Source: Liolophura sinensis (lineage: Eukaryota > Mollusca > Polyplacophora > Chitonida > Chitonidae). Taken from it: DNA of 64,000 nucleotides. The DNA is taken from the NCBI RefSeq assembly GCF_032854445.1, contig NC_088306.1:29795764-29859763 (forward strand), given 5' to 3'. The notes beneath the pieces are model-generated. The model had not been told where the DNA came from. It did not search any database and worked only from the letters and a program-made list of their open reading frames with translations. Positions 37,301-44,955 of the stretch are shown here, piece after piece. Within the stretch, counting starts at the first letter, position 1. Each line of letters starts with the position of its first letter. Made by a program: the position numbers and the translations under genes.

Positions 37301-40300
37301 TCATACAGCCTTCTCAGTTCTACCACACATCTACAGCATTCTCAGCTCTACCACACATTTACAGCATTCTCAGCTCTACCACACATTTAAAGCCTTCTCA
37401 GCTCTACCACACACTTACAGCCTTCTCAGCTCTACCACATATTTACAGCATTCTCAGCTCTACCACACATTTACAGCCTTCTCAGCTCTACCACACATTT
37501 AAAGCCTTCTCAGCTCTACCACATATTTACAGCCTTCTCAGCTCTACCACACATTTACAGCCTTCTCAGCTCTACTACGCATTTACTGAAGTGAAGAAAA
37601 CCAAAAAAAAAAAGACCAGTAGGCATTACAAAACATACCACTGAATACTACATCTAAAAACCATTTGTTTGTTTTTTTTTAACAACTGTGGGCTTTAAGT
37701 ACCACTTTTACAGTCGGATAAAGAGAGAAAAACCCGCCTGTTTCATTGCCATTCATTGTTATCAAGCCTACCAAAGAATTCAAGCATCTGACTGCATTTA
37801 ATTCAGTAAAAACTAGAGCCTGCATGTCTAAAATATCCCTCTTCCACCTCTCAACATAAATGAAAATAAAAATAATAATAATCAGACTGTCATTATTATT
37901 GAGCATCTAGATGTTTAGCGGATATAAAAGATGTACACAAAGTTTCAGTTAAATACGCCCTTTACTTTAGCAGGGATAAAATCTGTACGTGAAAATCTGG
38001 ACAGGAGTAATTATGAAAATAATTACCCAATTACTATTAAACTAAAGCATGTTCAAATGATAGGCAAGATGTATGGTAAGTTTCATCAAAACTGGCACTG
38101 TAGTTTGGGAGAAGATGCAAGGACAAAATCACATCTACAGACAGAGAGATATACCCACCTAACTTTTTTGGGGGCATGAAAATTCACAGAATATTTAAAC
38201 ATTTTCAGCTCAGTTGGAATTACACTCACCTTTTGATATTCCATTGATATCACCATTCATATCTGTTTTACCTATTGGCAAAGAACAAATGATAAAATAC
38301 AAATCAACAAAGGGACCATCACAATGCCAAAGGTTTGGATGTTCTTCTCTTTAGATCATCATTTGAACACCTTACTTTTACAATGGAGATTAGTAATTTG
38401 GATGGAGGAAACTAAAATGGACAGTGTAATTCACCGCCTTAGCAAGTTACACTAGCAAGCTTTGTTTATTTATTTATTTATTTGATTGATTGGTGTTTTA
38501 CACTATACTCAAAGACTTTTTACTTATACGTAGGCAGTCAGCATTATGGTGTGAGGAAACCCACAACCATCCGCCGGTTGCTGGTAGATGTTGCCCTGTA
38601 CAGCCGGAGACGAAGCCGTCATGAGTTGGACTTGAACTCACGGCGACTGCATTGGTGAGTGGCTCCTGGGTCATAGCGCCACGTTGCTGTGCTAACCCCT
38701 CGGCCATGGAGGCCCCCAGATGATTCTGTCACGTGTGAAGAGTTATACTAGTGGTATGGAAGTGGTCTCCAGGCAACTTTATGTCAGAGTACACGATGGA
38801 GAGCTTTTGACAGTGTAGTGCCACCACAGCCTCAAGAACAAGAGAAGTAAAGTTTTATTGACTGGATTAACATGGATGAGCAATAAACTACTATTCAAAA
38901 ATATTCAAAGCATAAGACATAAAGATATTATTGTTTCAAGGGTACTTAGTGAAAGCTTCAATAGGGCAGCACTGGATTACCTCCCTTAAAATCACTCTCT
39001 CGTTTATTGGGCGGGAATTTAAACGGCATAAGTTTGTTGTCGACCTGGCTTTAAGACAGATCTTAATTTTGTGAGCTGATTTGGAAAGCCCATGGACAAA
39101 CCTTATCCATAGTTTAAATCCTTTATTTTAAAGATTAAAAATCCTGGCCCTAATTAAATGCAACAGACAGCCTTGGCAAACTCTGTGAAGTAGGTACATT
39201 CGTCCTACTCCTCATTTAACATTTCTCAACATTTCTGCGACTCTCAAAGGTTGATATCCTGTTTTTCTTTTCATCGTTGCCTAGAAAATATCTGTCACTG
39301 TTATGACATAGCCTACATACTGCATGATTTAATAGGCGATGTTCCACTTTTCGTAGTTTTATACCTCATAAACTAATCTCGCGTTATGCCATACTTGTTG
39401 TCTTGTAACAAGGGAGGTAATTCAGTGCAGGCCTATTGAAACAAGGGCTACTTTACTTGCTCAGGTAAAGACAAGGACTACGTCTGGCTTCTTGGTGTCA
39501 TGCTTAATGAACAGCTTTATGATAAGGTGTGATAACCCAATATGACTTGAGCTATTTTAAGGCTCTTTACAATTCGCTCTAGCAACACACTCCACATCCT
39601 TACCATCCACATTCACAGGAGGGGGGTCGGGGCCTATCTTCTCAAAGTTTATAACAACACCACTCTGAACTTTGGAGACGAGAGACTCTAACGCCGCATT
39701 CAGCATTCGCTGAGACGTAACCAGGTAGGATCGCCCTGTGGAATGATTGACAAAGCGATGCGTGTCACGAAGCAATCCAAGAATGACTAAGCAAAATGAA
39801 TGGAAAACTCTTCTATTTACCAGAACCACCTGTTATGGAGTAAACTTTAATGAAACCCATCTCTACAGCAACAGACTTCTGGAAAATAAGCTACAAATTT
39901 ATCTGGAATTTGTATCTTTTTGTTTTCAGAGTTATCAATTCTTAATAACTGCTTCATCAATTTCAAATGATGCAGCTTGTTAGCATGGAAACAAATGCAA
40001 TCTCTGGCATTGGAATGGCAGAGAAAGACAAATAAGGGCAAGGTAATGCTGGATTCTAATGGATATGACTGAATAAAACTGAAGTATGACTACATACTTA
40101 CCTTTCAGACAAAACTTCCACTAAAATAACCCACTATTCCATCTGTTATGTAACTCCAGTAAATTTAACTATACTTTAATGTTTTAAGAATGTTAAAACA
40201 CTGACCTCCTGTGACCTCACACATGGCGTCCAATGGACAATTTTCTGCTAATGGAATGTAAGTTGGGCCTTGGTTTTCCATTGGATATGAGCCTGGTAAA

Positions 40301-43093
40301 TTGATGACGAGACCGAATATCCGCTGATCCCAGCGGAAAGGTTCCTTCGTCAACTCGCTGCCAGGGACAGTAGATGTCATGGGTAAGTTTAACTGAAACA
40401 GGAGTTTGTCATAACTAGTTAACATCATATTACCGGGAACATGTACACTGTGGAAATGTTTTCAATCTGCATGATTATTGCAAAAATGCTTTTTCAACTC
40501 TAAATTTTCAGAAAATTCAGTTCTTTTTTCATGTTTTTTGCATTTTTTAGGGGATTAAATAATAATAATATAACACAGTACAGGAATCATGCAGCAAAAC
40601 ATTTGTCACATTTGACATCTTGACAAATCAGTTGTAATAGTATGTTTTCATCACATTTCGTCACAAAGGTCTCATGAAATTTGTGATCCAGCCAAACTGC
40701 CCTTATTTATTTATTTGTTTTACATCATACTCAAGGTATGATCCATTTAGTTTTTAGCTTTTTATCCGGATATATTTCATGTACCACTGGTCAAAGACGG
40801 CTTCATTAGGGCCAGGTACAACCTGTGAACTGTATGCCAAACTACACGAAGTAAAACCATCAACAGCTTACTACCACCAAGGCCTCAAGAACAATAGAAA
40901 TAGGGCAGTCTTGAAAGTTTCCTGTCCAAGAGTGGTAATGAGCCCACATCAGACATAACCTAGGGACTGAAAGACATGTAGTGTCTTGGAACTGACCTCT
41001 TGCTGTATACCGCCCTGAGTAGTCAGCTTCCCGCCATCTGTTAACACTATAATCACAGCTGGCTCTAAATAATACGGACATCTTCCCTGGAACAGTTCAA
41101 AAGAAATTTGCATCACAATTTGAAAGAATGCCAAGGATCAAAGAGGTTGAATCAAAAGTTTTCCACTTTCAAAACAGTCCGACAGTCCAATTACAAGCTG
41201 CCTCTTATTTATAATCTAAAGGTATTGCATAATGAGGATGTAATTGTATACTGAGGATGTAATTTCTATTCGTAGTTAGCTGTGACAAACAGCAGTAATT
41301 CAACACCTGTTAATTACTGTTGTGTTTTATGTCACATCAAGGGGAGATAACTGCATTGTAATTACATGTTAACAATGACATTAAATAGCTGAGTATCCGT
41401 GTAATTTATATTAAGTAGAAAACTGGAACCATCACTAGCAACACAGGTGAAAATTTCACGTTTAAAGAGGCTATGCCAAAAAATTCTTATTTTCTAATCA
41501 AATGCAATGTTCTGTACTTACACCCCCACCCCTCAAAAAAACCTCAAATTATTGCCATGCATAAATCTCAGACTTGTACCGGCATATATACTATTTATAG
41601 TGTTAAAATGATTGTAAACTTTGAAAAAGGCACACAGTCAATATAATCTGACAAATTCTATGACCCACTTTGAAGCGTAACATGTGCACCAAAGTGGCTT
41701 ATATTTGTGAAAGGTATTTAGTTAGGACACTCTAAAACAATAGCCAAAAAACTTCAACTGAATCAGATTTTTGGCCAATAATTTCTGCTTAAGCCCCTTA
41801 AAAACCTTTGATTCTATAAACACTTTGGCACCAATGGATTCTGCAATGTGAGTGTTTTTCCTCTTCCTTTTTCTCAAGGCTTCAGATTTTCTTTTCCAAT
41901 GCTTCCGATTTAACTTTTCAAAATCACCACCGGTGATATGATTTAACTCTGTTTTGTTTCTTCAAGACATATTCACATCTAAATTAGGTCTACTTTATAT
42001 ACTAGTAGCAGGTGATATATTCAAAAGCTAAGGAGACAATTAATAATAAATAAGCTTGCAATACTAGTTGTTGGTGTAGGTGATGTCAATAGTTGGTCAT
42101 GTCTGCCACATATCTTACCTGGCCGTATGTGTCTATACCAGACTGCATGCGATTAACATTTAACAAGTCAAAGGCATGTTTTAGGGATGGGCCCATAGTT
42201 GACAATCCCTGACACTGGAGATTTTTCAACTCAGATATAAATGTGGCATGGTTTTCTTTCCAGCCAGCCTGAAATATTAAAAAAAAAAGAAAAAAAAAGA
42301 GATGAACAAACTCTGACAACTGAATAAAAACAAAATTTATTTTCACAGCACAATTTCAATCAATATTGATAAAAAAAAAATCTATTGAAGTCAAAGAGCA
42401 AAAGAACTGTATGTGTTTTAACAGAAGTTGGGGCAATTGACTATTTAGTTTAAGAAAGTTTTTCATTTTTTTTTTGTCTTCATTTCACCCTTTTTATTTC
42501 CTACGCATACCTTTACAAGATGAAGAAAAAAAGGCTTGGCAGAGCAGAGCTCATGAATATGAATTAGCCACTGGTTGCTTAGCATGTGAACATTATTCCC
42601 AGCATGCATCAGACAATCGAGCTGCAGAAGAAAATGGCGGAGGTAGACAGGGAAGATTTTGTCTCTGTAAATCTGGCGGAAAACGCTTGCAGAACGGATC
42701 TCTTCCTACCTCGAATGTGCCTAAAATGGATTACAACTACCCTGTCTACTACTGCCTAAGTCTGGAGGCCTAAAACTCGCTCTAACTCCCGTATGGCGGC
42801 AAAATACGCTACCTTGATATTCGCTGGTGGATCTTCGAAGGTCAACAGCATGAATCTGTCCCATCTGCTTTGCGGATCTCGACCCCGCAACTGAATAAAA
42901 CACGAAAAGAACTTATAAGACAAAATCGGAGATAAATGTAAATAAATATATGTATCGAAAGTGTCTCGTTTGAAGGGCCTACCTTCATAAATGTCTCTAC
43001 AGAGGCTTTTGCGGCGTCTAAAAGGGTGTTCCCCAGATATGTGCGTTGATTCATCGAAGCACTCGTGTCTACGAGAAAAAGAATGATAGTCAT
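13115..43093 (-). CDS. INTS6: Integrator complex subunit 6, nineteen coding exons
   Basis: Nineteen GT-AG exons sum to 2712 nt, giving 903 aa (human 887). INTS6 is a nuclear Integrator subunit (snRNA 3' processing, promoter-proximal termination) that helps couple PP2A to the complex. Seen: an N-terminal VWA domain (residues 1 to about 200) with an intact MIDAS, namely D9-T-S11-A-S13, T87 and D130 in VLTDGG. The middle region is colinear with human INTS6 over PGSELTKEPFRWDQR, VGHWPMPEAFWPDLNSPT, FDKYELEPSPLTQYILE, MGAPNLIPESMD, SYSVISYLKK and QMGNYQEYLKRMPQPLREL. A Ser/Pro-rich segment lies at about 690-715, and the C-terminal INTS6/SAGE1/DDX26B domain spans about 795-870. The start ATG at 43093 gives MTIILFLVDTSASMNQ, matching the human N-terminus. 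Most introns are swollen by minisatellites. The vertebrate paralogue INTS6L/DDX26B is an alternative name; a single-copy invertebrate orthologue is more likely. Confidence 0.96.
13797..17475. repeat. 51-bp satellite-like array (about 72 copies), INTS6 intron 18
   Basis: The unit is CAATCTGATCAAACTGCCCG, ATGTATATGGCTACCACAAT, ACACTTTGGTC. Two variable sites, GCC(C/T)GATG versus GCCCTATC and CTTTGGTCC/CTTGGGTCC/CTTCGGCCC, are combined non-randomly. Between about 14590 and 15260 they alternate as a 102-bp dimer. Because 51 is 17 codons and no frame-breaking stop is present, frames of up to 696 (+) and 599 (-) codons stay open; these are not genes. Confidence 0.97.
17481..17648 (-). mobile_element. 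5'-truncated family A SINE with 13-bp target-site duplication
   Basis: The A-tail (T-run 17482-17507) is followed by GATTGGTGTTTTACGCCATA, CTTATACGACGGCGGTCAGC and the CCCGGG-rich central part; the tRNA head is missing. CCAATCTGAACGA flanks both ends (17468-17480 and 17649-17661). The left copy is the last, partial unit of the 51-bp array, so the element landed exactly on the array edge, 30 bp from the exon 18 donor. Confidence 0.9.
17692..17931 (-). CDS. INTS6: INTS6 exon 18 (residues 739-819)
   Basis: It opens EEPGALVIDITEEPSDAVEP and ends with the conserved RLRHILYKELKRPGR, the start of the C-terminal domain (human IMKEIRKPGRK). The GTAGGT donor lies only about 30 bp from a SINE insertion. 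Confidence 0.92.
17957..18065 (-). mobile_element. Diverged family A SINE remnant, INTS6 exon 17-18 flank
   Basis: TTTGATTGGTCTATAACACT, then TATGACAGCAGTCAGAATTA and TGGATGAAAGATACCC follow the family A order with many changes. Confidence 0.45.
19110..19289 (-). CDS. INTS6: INTS6 exon 17 (residues 679-739, Ser/Pro-rich)
   Basis: It encodes a low-complexity segment of repeated ASSP motifs followed by DDLDLGEVKKIK. The ASSP run is encoded by a 12-bp tandem duplication. Conservation is low, as in other INTS6 proteins, but the phase and both splice sites fit. The donor is GTAATC. Confidence 0.85.
19450..19560 (-). mobile_element. Old SINE remnant beside the 85-bp array
   Basis: TATTTATTTGGTTGTTGTTT, AAAGCCATAACCAAGCATTT, then TTTATGGATGAAGGAAACCA. 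This keeps the layout of a family A-like SINE (GATTGGTGTTTTACGCC...CAGCATTATGG...GGAAACC). Confidence 0.45.
19537..20045. repeat. 85-bp tandem array (6 copies), INTS6 intron 16
   Basis: CAGTTTATGGATGAAGGAAA starts at 19537, 19622 and 19707 (period 85). Copies are nearly identical and differ mainly at GACAGGCAC versus GACATGGAC. The first unit overlaps the old SINE remnant. Confidence 0.95.
20620..22078. repeat. 97-bp tandem array (about 15 copies), INTS6 intron 16
   Basis: The unit runs ACATGTACCTGGCAAATCTC, CTGCCTCCATGTGGCAACTG, AACTGCTAAGA(C/T)ACACAG, TAACTGTCTTAGTGTGAAGC. In several copies CTAAGACA and TGTCTTAG form a perfect 8-bp stem around a 9-nt loop. Confidence 0.95.
22079..22536. 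other. INTS6 intron 16, unique part
   Basis: AT-rich intron sequence next to exon 16; nothing recognised. Confidence 0.5.
22537..22645 (-). CDS. INTS6: INTS6 exon 16 (residues 643-679)
   Basis: It encodes NIMIDEADDPLLGQ (human MMIDEADEF) and ends in a basic GPRKRKP, a probable nuclear localisation patch. Confidence 0.92.
23185..23321 (-). CDS. INTS6: INTS6 exon 15 (residues 597-642)
   Basis: It encodes HSIPVQQMGNYQEYLKRMPQ and ends FGNPFKVNK, closely matching human. Confidence 0.95.
23665..23795 (+). mobile_element. Highly diverged SINE remnant, INTS6 intron 14 flank
   Basis: AAGGTTGCTGGTTTACCACA, then TGTATAAGTGATAATTCTTG and AACAACAATCAA keep family A landmarks in order. Confidence 0.4.
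23853..23956 (-). CDS. INTS6: INTS6 exon 14 (residues 562-597)
   Basis: It encodes NPYDIPRGILLDQIARMRAN followed by a Thr-rich stretch and LVDE. The donor is GTAAGA. Confidence 0.94.
24568..24735. repeat. 27-bp array (about 6 copies), INTS6 intron 13
   Basis: ATGTTTATACCTGTACTACA plus TAAAACA, near-perfect copies. Confidence 0.92.
25130..25796. repeat. Degenerate 12-bp array (GTATATGTGATG), INTS6 intron 13
   Basis: A purine/GT-rich run of GTATATGTGATG variants with higher-order blocks (GGTATGCATGATATGTGATG recurs four times). Its minus strand reads as long His/Tyr/Ile/Thr frames, which are artefacts. Confidence 0.92.
26532..26681 (-). CDS. INTS6: INTS6 exon 13 (residues 512-562)
   Basis: It encodes the QRKDFNQMLQ motif (human YRKDFQQLLQ) and ends HPQYYR. 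The donor is GTAGCG. Confidence 0.92.
27424..27990. repeat. 34-bp array (about 16 copies), INTS6 intron 12
   Basis: ACTGTTTTGGGTGAAGCGCT then GTGTGACACTGTAA. It ends near 27990, about 60 bp before exon 12. Confidence 0.95.
28051..28130 (-). CDS. INTS6: INTS6 exon 12 (residues 486-512)
   Basis: It encodes AKIEMDRLVASVGQKV and then EGIKVVPR. The donor is GTAAGA, phase 2. Confidence 0.92.
28262..28428 (-). mobile_element. Family A SINE with internal deletion, INTS6 intron 11
   Basis: GATTGGTGTTTTATGCCATA, then GCAGCCAGCATTATGGCGGG, then a jump to GGAACTCACAGCCATCTCC and GAGAGGCTCCTGGGTCACTG, ending near the tRNA-like GCTAGCACGCTAAC. Confidence 0.8.
28695..28805 (-). CDS. INTS6: INTS6 exon 11 (residues 449-485)
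   Basis: 37 codons encoding PLRRALNTMGAPNLIPESMD and then SYSVISYLKKLKNQ. Phase 0 on both sides. Confidence 0.95.
29006..29028. repeat. (AT)n microsatellite, INTS6 intron 10
   Basis: About 11 TA repeats preceded by CGATATA. Confidence 0.95.
29062..29214. repeat. GAATGAATG-type array, INTS6 intron 10
   Basis: GTGAATGAGTGAATGAATGG and CAGTGAATGA units, a 12/24-bp higher-order pattern. Confidence 0.9.
29872..30017. repeat. 28-bp array (5 copies), INTS6 intron 10
   Basis: ACTCAGGCCCTTTACAGGTG then TGAACTGT, with single-base variants. Confidence 0.92.
30241..30335 (-). CDS. INTS6: INTS6 exon 10 (residues 417-448)
   Basis: It encodes DDLFKVHKSKPNAKWTQQFG and ends in MPVYYSG before GTGAGT. It is separated from exon 9 by the 4.9-kb intron 9 that holds the 77-bp array. 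Confidence 0.93.
30480..32795. repeat. 76-77-bp array (about 30 copies), INTS6 intron 9
   Basis: GTGACAGTTGAGTGCTGGAA, CACCACAGCTGACACTTACT, GTACAGTTGAGGTGTGTGGA and AGCCTTGGTACAACTCT. A few copies lack about 10 bp (ACTTACTGTA). In the INTS6 sense strand each full copy carries AGTAAGTG (donor-like) and GTGGTGTTCCAG (acceptor-like). Confidence 0.95.
32871..33612. mobile_element. Non-autonomous TIR element with nested SINE, INTS6 intron 9
   Basis: The left end CATGGGCCGCTTGCACAAAG then ATATCGT is the imperfect inverted complement of the right end ACGATATCTTTGTGAAAGCA then AGCCCATG, giving 27-28 bp terminal inverted repeats about 740 bp apart. Further inverted similarity (TAGCTACGAT) continues inside. 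No transposase frame is present. A family A SINE lies inside. Confidence 0.6.
33003..33172 (+). mobile_element. 5'-truncated family A SINE nested in the TIR element
   Basis: TGTGGGAAGGTCTTGCAGCA, CATGGGTTTCCCCTGGGCTC, CATAATGCTGGCCACCGTGG, ATTCTTGAGTACGACGTAAA and an AAATAAATAAA tail. Confidence 0.85.
33960..34430. repeat. Degenerate 27-bp array (about 17 copies), INTS6 intron 9
   Basis: CTGAACTGTGCAACAGCTAT followed by TGTACAA/CATACCA variants. It is more diverged than the other arrays, hence older. Confidence 0.85.
35264..35396 (-). CDS. INTS6: INTS6 exon 9 (residues 373-417)
   Basis: It encodes VFVTNSAKYSDIGHPFGYLK and then CVNLFVLPYNYPALLPLL. The GTGAGT donor leaves one base of the Asp417 codon. 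Confidence 0.93.
35997..36149 (-). CDS. INTS6: INTS6 exon 8 (residues 322-372)
   Basis: It follows a long pyrimidine tract and encodes PPRSAQPVLKFSCTSCDPMV and then FDKYELEPSPLTQYILE, ending in CWQ. Confidence 0.95.
36230..36270. repeat. 13-bp array (CATGTCCTACAAT, 3-4 copies), INTS6 intron 7
   Basis: Perfect tandem copies upstream (in transcript terms) of exon 8. Confidence 0.9.
36310..36495 (+). mobile_element. Possible third tRNA-derived SINE, INTS6 intron 7
   Basis: GGTTTGAATTCAGCTCTCCC looks like a decayed B box (GGTTCGAATCC), followed by a non-tRNA body (GCTACAGGCATCCAGGTAAA). It is a single copy here, so this is weak. Confidence 0.35.
36872..37086 (-). CDS. INTS6: INTS6 exon 7 (residues 250-321)
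   Basis: It encodes LIYVPRSAQKGYSVGHWPMP and ends NSPTL before a GTGAGA donor. The acceptor at 37087-37089 is the only nearby AG that keeps phase. Its first 30 residues are poorly conserved. Confidence 0.9.
37305..37580. repeat. 28-bp array (about 10 copies), INTS6 intron 6
   Basis: CAGCTCTACCACACATTTAC then AGCCTTCT, alternating GCCTTCT/GCATTCT. Confidence 0.93.
38391..38455. mobile_element. Fragment resembling the 85-bp unit/old SINE, INTS6 intron 6
   Basis: TTTGGATGGAGGAAACTAAA then CCTTAGCAAGTTACAC follows the same order as the 85-bp unit (TTATGGATGAAGGAAACCAA...CAGTTAGTGAG). Confidence 0.3.
38464..38717 (-). mobile_element. Full-length family A tRNA-derived SINE, INTS6 intron 6
   Basis: Read on the minus strand, it starts GGGGGCCTCCATGGCCGAGG, with a tRNA-like head and a GAGTTCAAGTCC B box. 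A central GGTTTCCTCACACCATAATG follows, then AAAAGTCTTTGAGTATAGTG, and it ends AAAACACCAATC plus an (AAAT)n tail. The GTTTCC...CCGGTTTCCTCCCAC pattern of better copies reminds me of Deu-domain SINEs. This copy defines both ends of the family in this window. Confidence 0.88.
38718..39603. other. INTS6 intron 6, unique part
   Basis: No repeat or extra exon recognised. Confidence 0.5.
39604..39735 (-). CDS. INTS6: INTS6 exon 6 (residues 206-250)
   Basis: It encodes ESLVSKVQSGVVINFEKIGP, near-identical to human. The donor GTAAGG leaves one base for the next codon. Confidence 0.95.
40206..40392 (-). CDS. INTS6: INTS6 exon 5 (residues 144-206)
   Basis: It contains PGSELTKEPFRWDQRIFGLV and ends in CEVTGG, with a split Gly codon and a GTCAGT donor. 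It closes the VWA domain. Confidence 0.95.
40702..40750 (-). mobile_element. Short family A SINE tail fragment, INTS6 intron 4
   Basis: TTATTTATTTATTTGTTTTA then CATCATACTCAAGG. Confidence 0.4.
40997..41086 (-). CDS. INTS6: INTS6 exon 4 (residues 114-143)
   Basis: 30 codons, GRCPYYLEPAVIIVLTDGGK and onward. D130 in LTDGG is the third MIDAS position. Confidence 0.95.
41087..42118. other. INTS6 intron 3, unique AT-rich
   Basis: No array or mobile element recognised, unlike most other introns of this gene. Confidence 0.5.
42119..42268 (-). CDS. INTS6: INTS6 exon 3 (residues 64-113)
   Basis: 50 codons beginning AGWKENHATF and ending MQSGIDTYGQ, with a GTAAGA donor. It holds the MIDAS threonine (T87, GLSTMG). 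Confidence 0.95.
42813..42890 (-). CDS. INTS6: INTS6 exon 2 (residues 38-63)
   Basis: Phase 0 on both sides. It encodes LRGRDPQSRWDRFMLLTFED and then PPANIK, matching the human RDPASRGDRYMLVTFEEPP segment. It is only visible once the splice frame is used, because the longer open frame here is a different one. Confidence 0.92.
42983..43093 (-). CDS. INTS6: INTS6 exon 1 (residues 1-37)
   Basis: Start codon exon, 37 codons ending in ETFMK before a GTAGG donor. It carries the first MIDAS loop, D9-x-S11-x-S13. Confidence 0.95.
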
Positions 43094-43244
43094 AGTGTAG
43101 CTAAGACCCTAGCCCATGGATTCGGATCAAATCTGACAGCTAAAAGGCGATATTTAGTGTGAACGAGCTCATATGAACTCCGACGTCTTCACAATGGTCC
43201 TTCGCCCCTGGCTGCCTCAACAGCAGCTAGCACGCCACGAAACA

Positions 43245-43290
43245 CCATTCACGTGACCTCACCGCCATTACATTTTGATTGGCTGGGATT
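43245..43290 (-). promoter_or_regulatory. INTS6 proximal promoter: E-box, YY1-like site and CCAAT box
   Basis: Upstream of the INTS6 start on the minus strand are GTCACGTG (43250-43257), a TAATGGCGGT YY1-like site (43261-43270) and CCAGCCAATC (CCAAT box, about 43277-43285). They lie 155-195 bp before the ATG, in a TATA-less region. This is typical of housekeeping promoters. Motif matches only. Confidence 0.45.
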
Positions 43291-44104
43291 GGAGAGAGTT
43301 CAATTCGCCCGAGGTCAGAGTTCAAACCTTGCTGGTGTATGGCGTATTTATAGATCGGCAGCAAATACCGAGGTTGTGTGTTCTTCTCTTGCGCATATAG
43401 ATATCTGTGAACAGGGAAGGAAGAATGTACTTTTATTCCCACTGTTTCTGCGCCTATCCTTAGTCTGGGAGTTTACTTCCCAGTGAAATAATGTGAAACA
43501 ATGAATAAAGCGTCCGAGTTTACCCTTTTGCAATAGTAGATTATTTTCATCGTCACTGCTTCGACCGTTCGTTCGTAGGTCCATGTACATTGTACATGTC
43601 TGTTAACTGTGGTCCTAGGTAACCTATACGGTATTGCCTGTAGGCGTATGTAGCAATAAATTATAAACATTATCACTGCAAGAAAAAAAGTAATAAATAC
43701 AGTTTGAAAAAAAAAAATTACAAACAAGTATGCTCAGGACCTTGAAACAACATTTTGTAGAGCTTTATAGGCCTAGCTCTACTAAATTCTTTATAGGCAT
43801 ACTCGGTACACTGTACATGTAAAAATTGATATGCAGCCTGCACATATATAAATCGACATATTCCAAAATTGGACTTTGCCAGTTATAGGCATACACTAAT
43901 ACAGGCACAAATGGTTTTCAAAAGAAAAAGAGGTCGTGTTAATTATAATAGGCCTATATGCAAAGTGTACATCGATTTTGGCCTGTTTACATGTATTTAT
44001 AATTTCTTGATTTCGTATTAAGAAAATTCACCCAAGGACCGATATGCATCAATGACAGAGCATTCCGGCTACCTCATTTTCCGTGCAAACCTTTTCTTCA
44101 TTTT
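43291..44104. other. 5' flank of INTS6
   Basis: Unique sequence. No divergent gene recognised despite several short frames. Confidence 0.45.
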
Positions 44105-44262
44105 CTAAATGTTATATTTATTTATCCATTTATGTACATTTGAATGGTGTTTTACGCCGTACCCAAGAATATATCAATTATACGACGGCGGTCAGGTTTA
44201 TGATGGGAGAAAATGGCATGGGCAGAGCCCGGGGAAACCCTCGACCATTCGCATGTTGTCTA
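44105..44262 (-). mobile_element. 5'-truncated family A SINE
   Basis: TTGAATGGTGTTTTACGCCG, TATACGACGGCGGTCAGG, GGCAGAGCCCGGGGAAACCC, then a break after CATTCGCATGTTG. Confidence 0.85.
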
Positions 44263-44682
44263 AATGTTAACATTAATATGTGTTATACGGGTAAGCGAGT
44301 CCTGCGTGAGATTTTTGCAATAAATTTGAAGAAACATGTCGGCCTACATGTATTGTTATCTAGCTGAATTTATCTATCTTGAAAAGATAAAATTAAACCG
44401 AGATGCAGAGGAGATATTTTGTTATGTTTAGAGCGTGTCAGCTTTATATTCTGTAAGTTAAATCCTGTGCTTAATCAGGTCAAATAAATAAAACAAGGAA
44501 ATAAATAAATGAAATTTGAATTCACAGAATTAAATTTATTTATTTATTTATTTATTTATTTATTTGTACAGTCAGCATGGCACTGGAAGGTGTCATGTAC
44601 ATACTGAGAGGCTTAAGGTAATATATAGACTGGTCTGTATATGGCTGTATTTAGTGACGTCCATATATGTATACATGTATCT

Positions 44683-44955
44683 GGGGCCTGCGTGGCCGTC
44701 GTGGCCGTCGTGGCCGTTGAAATTAGCGTGCCAGCGCGGCGCAATGACCCAGTGACCTCTCACCAATACGGTCGCTGTGAGTTCAATGCTGGCTTCCTCT
44801 TCGGCCGTACGTACATGGGGCGTTTTACCAGCGACTTGCAGATGGTCGTGGGTTTCCCCCGGGCTCTGCCTATTTTACTCCCGCCACAATGCTTGCCACC
44901 GTCGTATAAGTGAAATATTCTTGGGTACGGCGTAAAACATCAATCAAATAAACAT
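44683..44955 (+). mobile_element. Full-length family A SINE with 9-bp head expansion
   Basis: The head GGGGCCTGCGTGGCCG contains three tandem GTGGCCGTC-type units where the family has one. A box-like and B box-like (GAGTTCAATGC) segments, the CCCCCGGGCTCTGCC core and the tail ACGGCGTAAAACATCAATCA follow. Confidence 0.88.
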
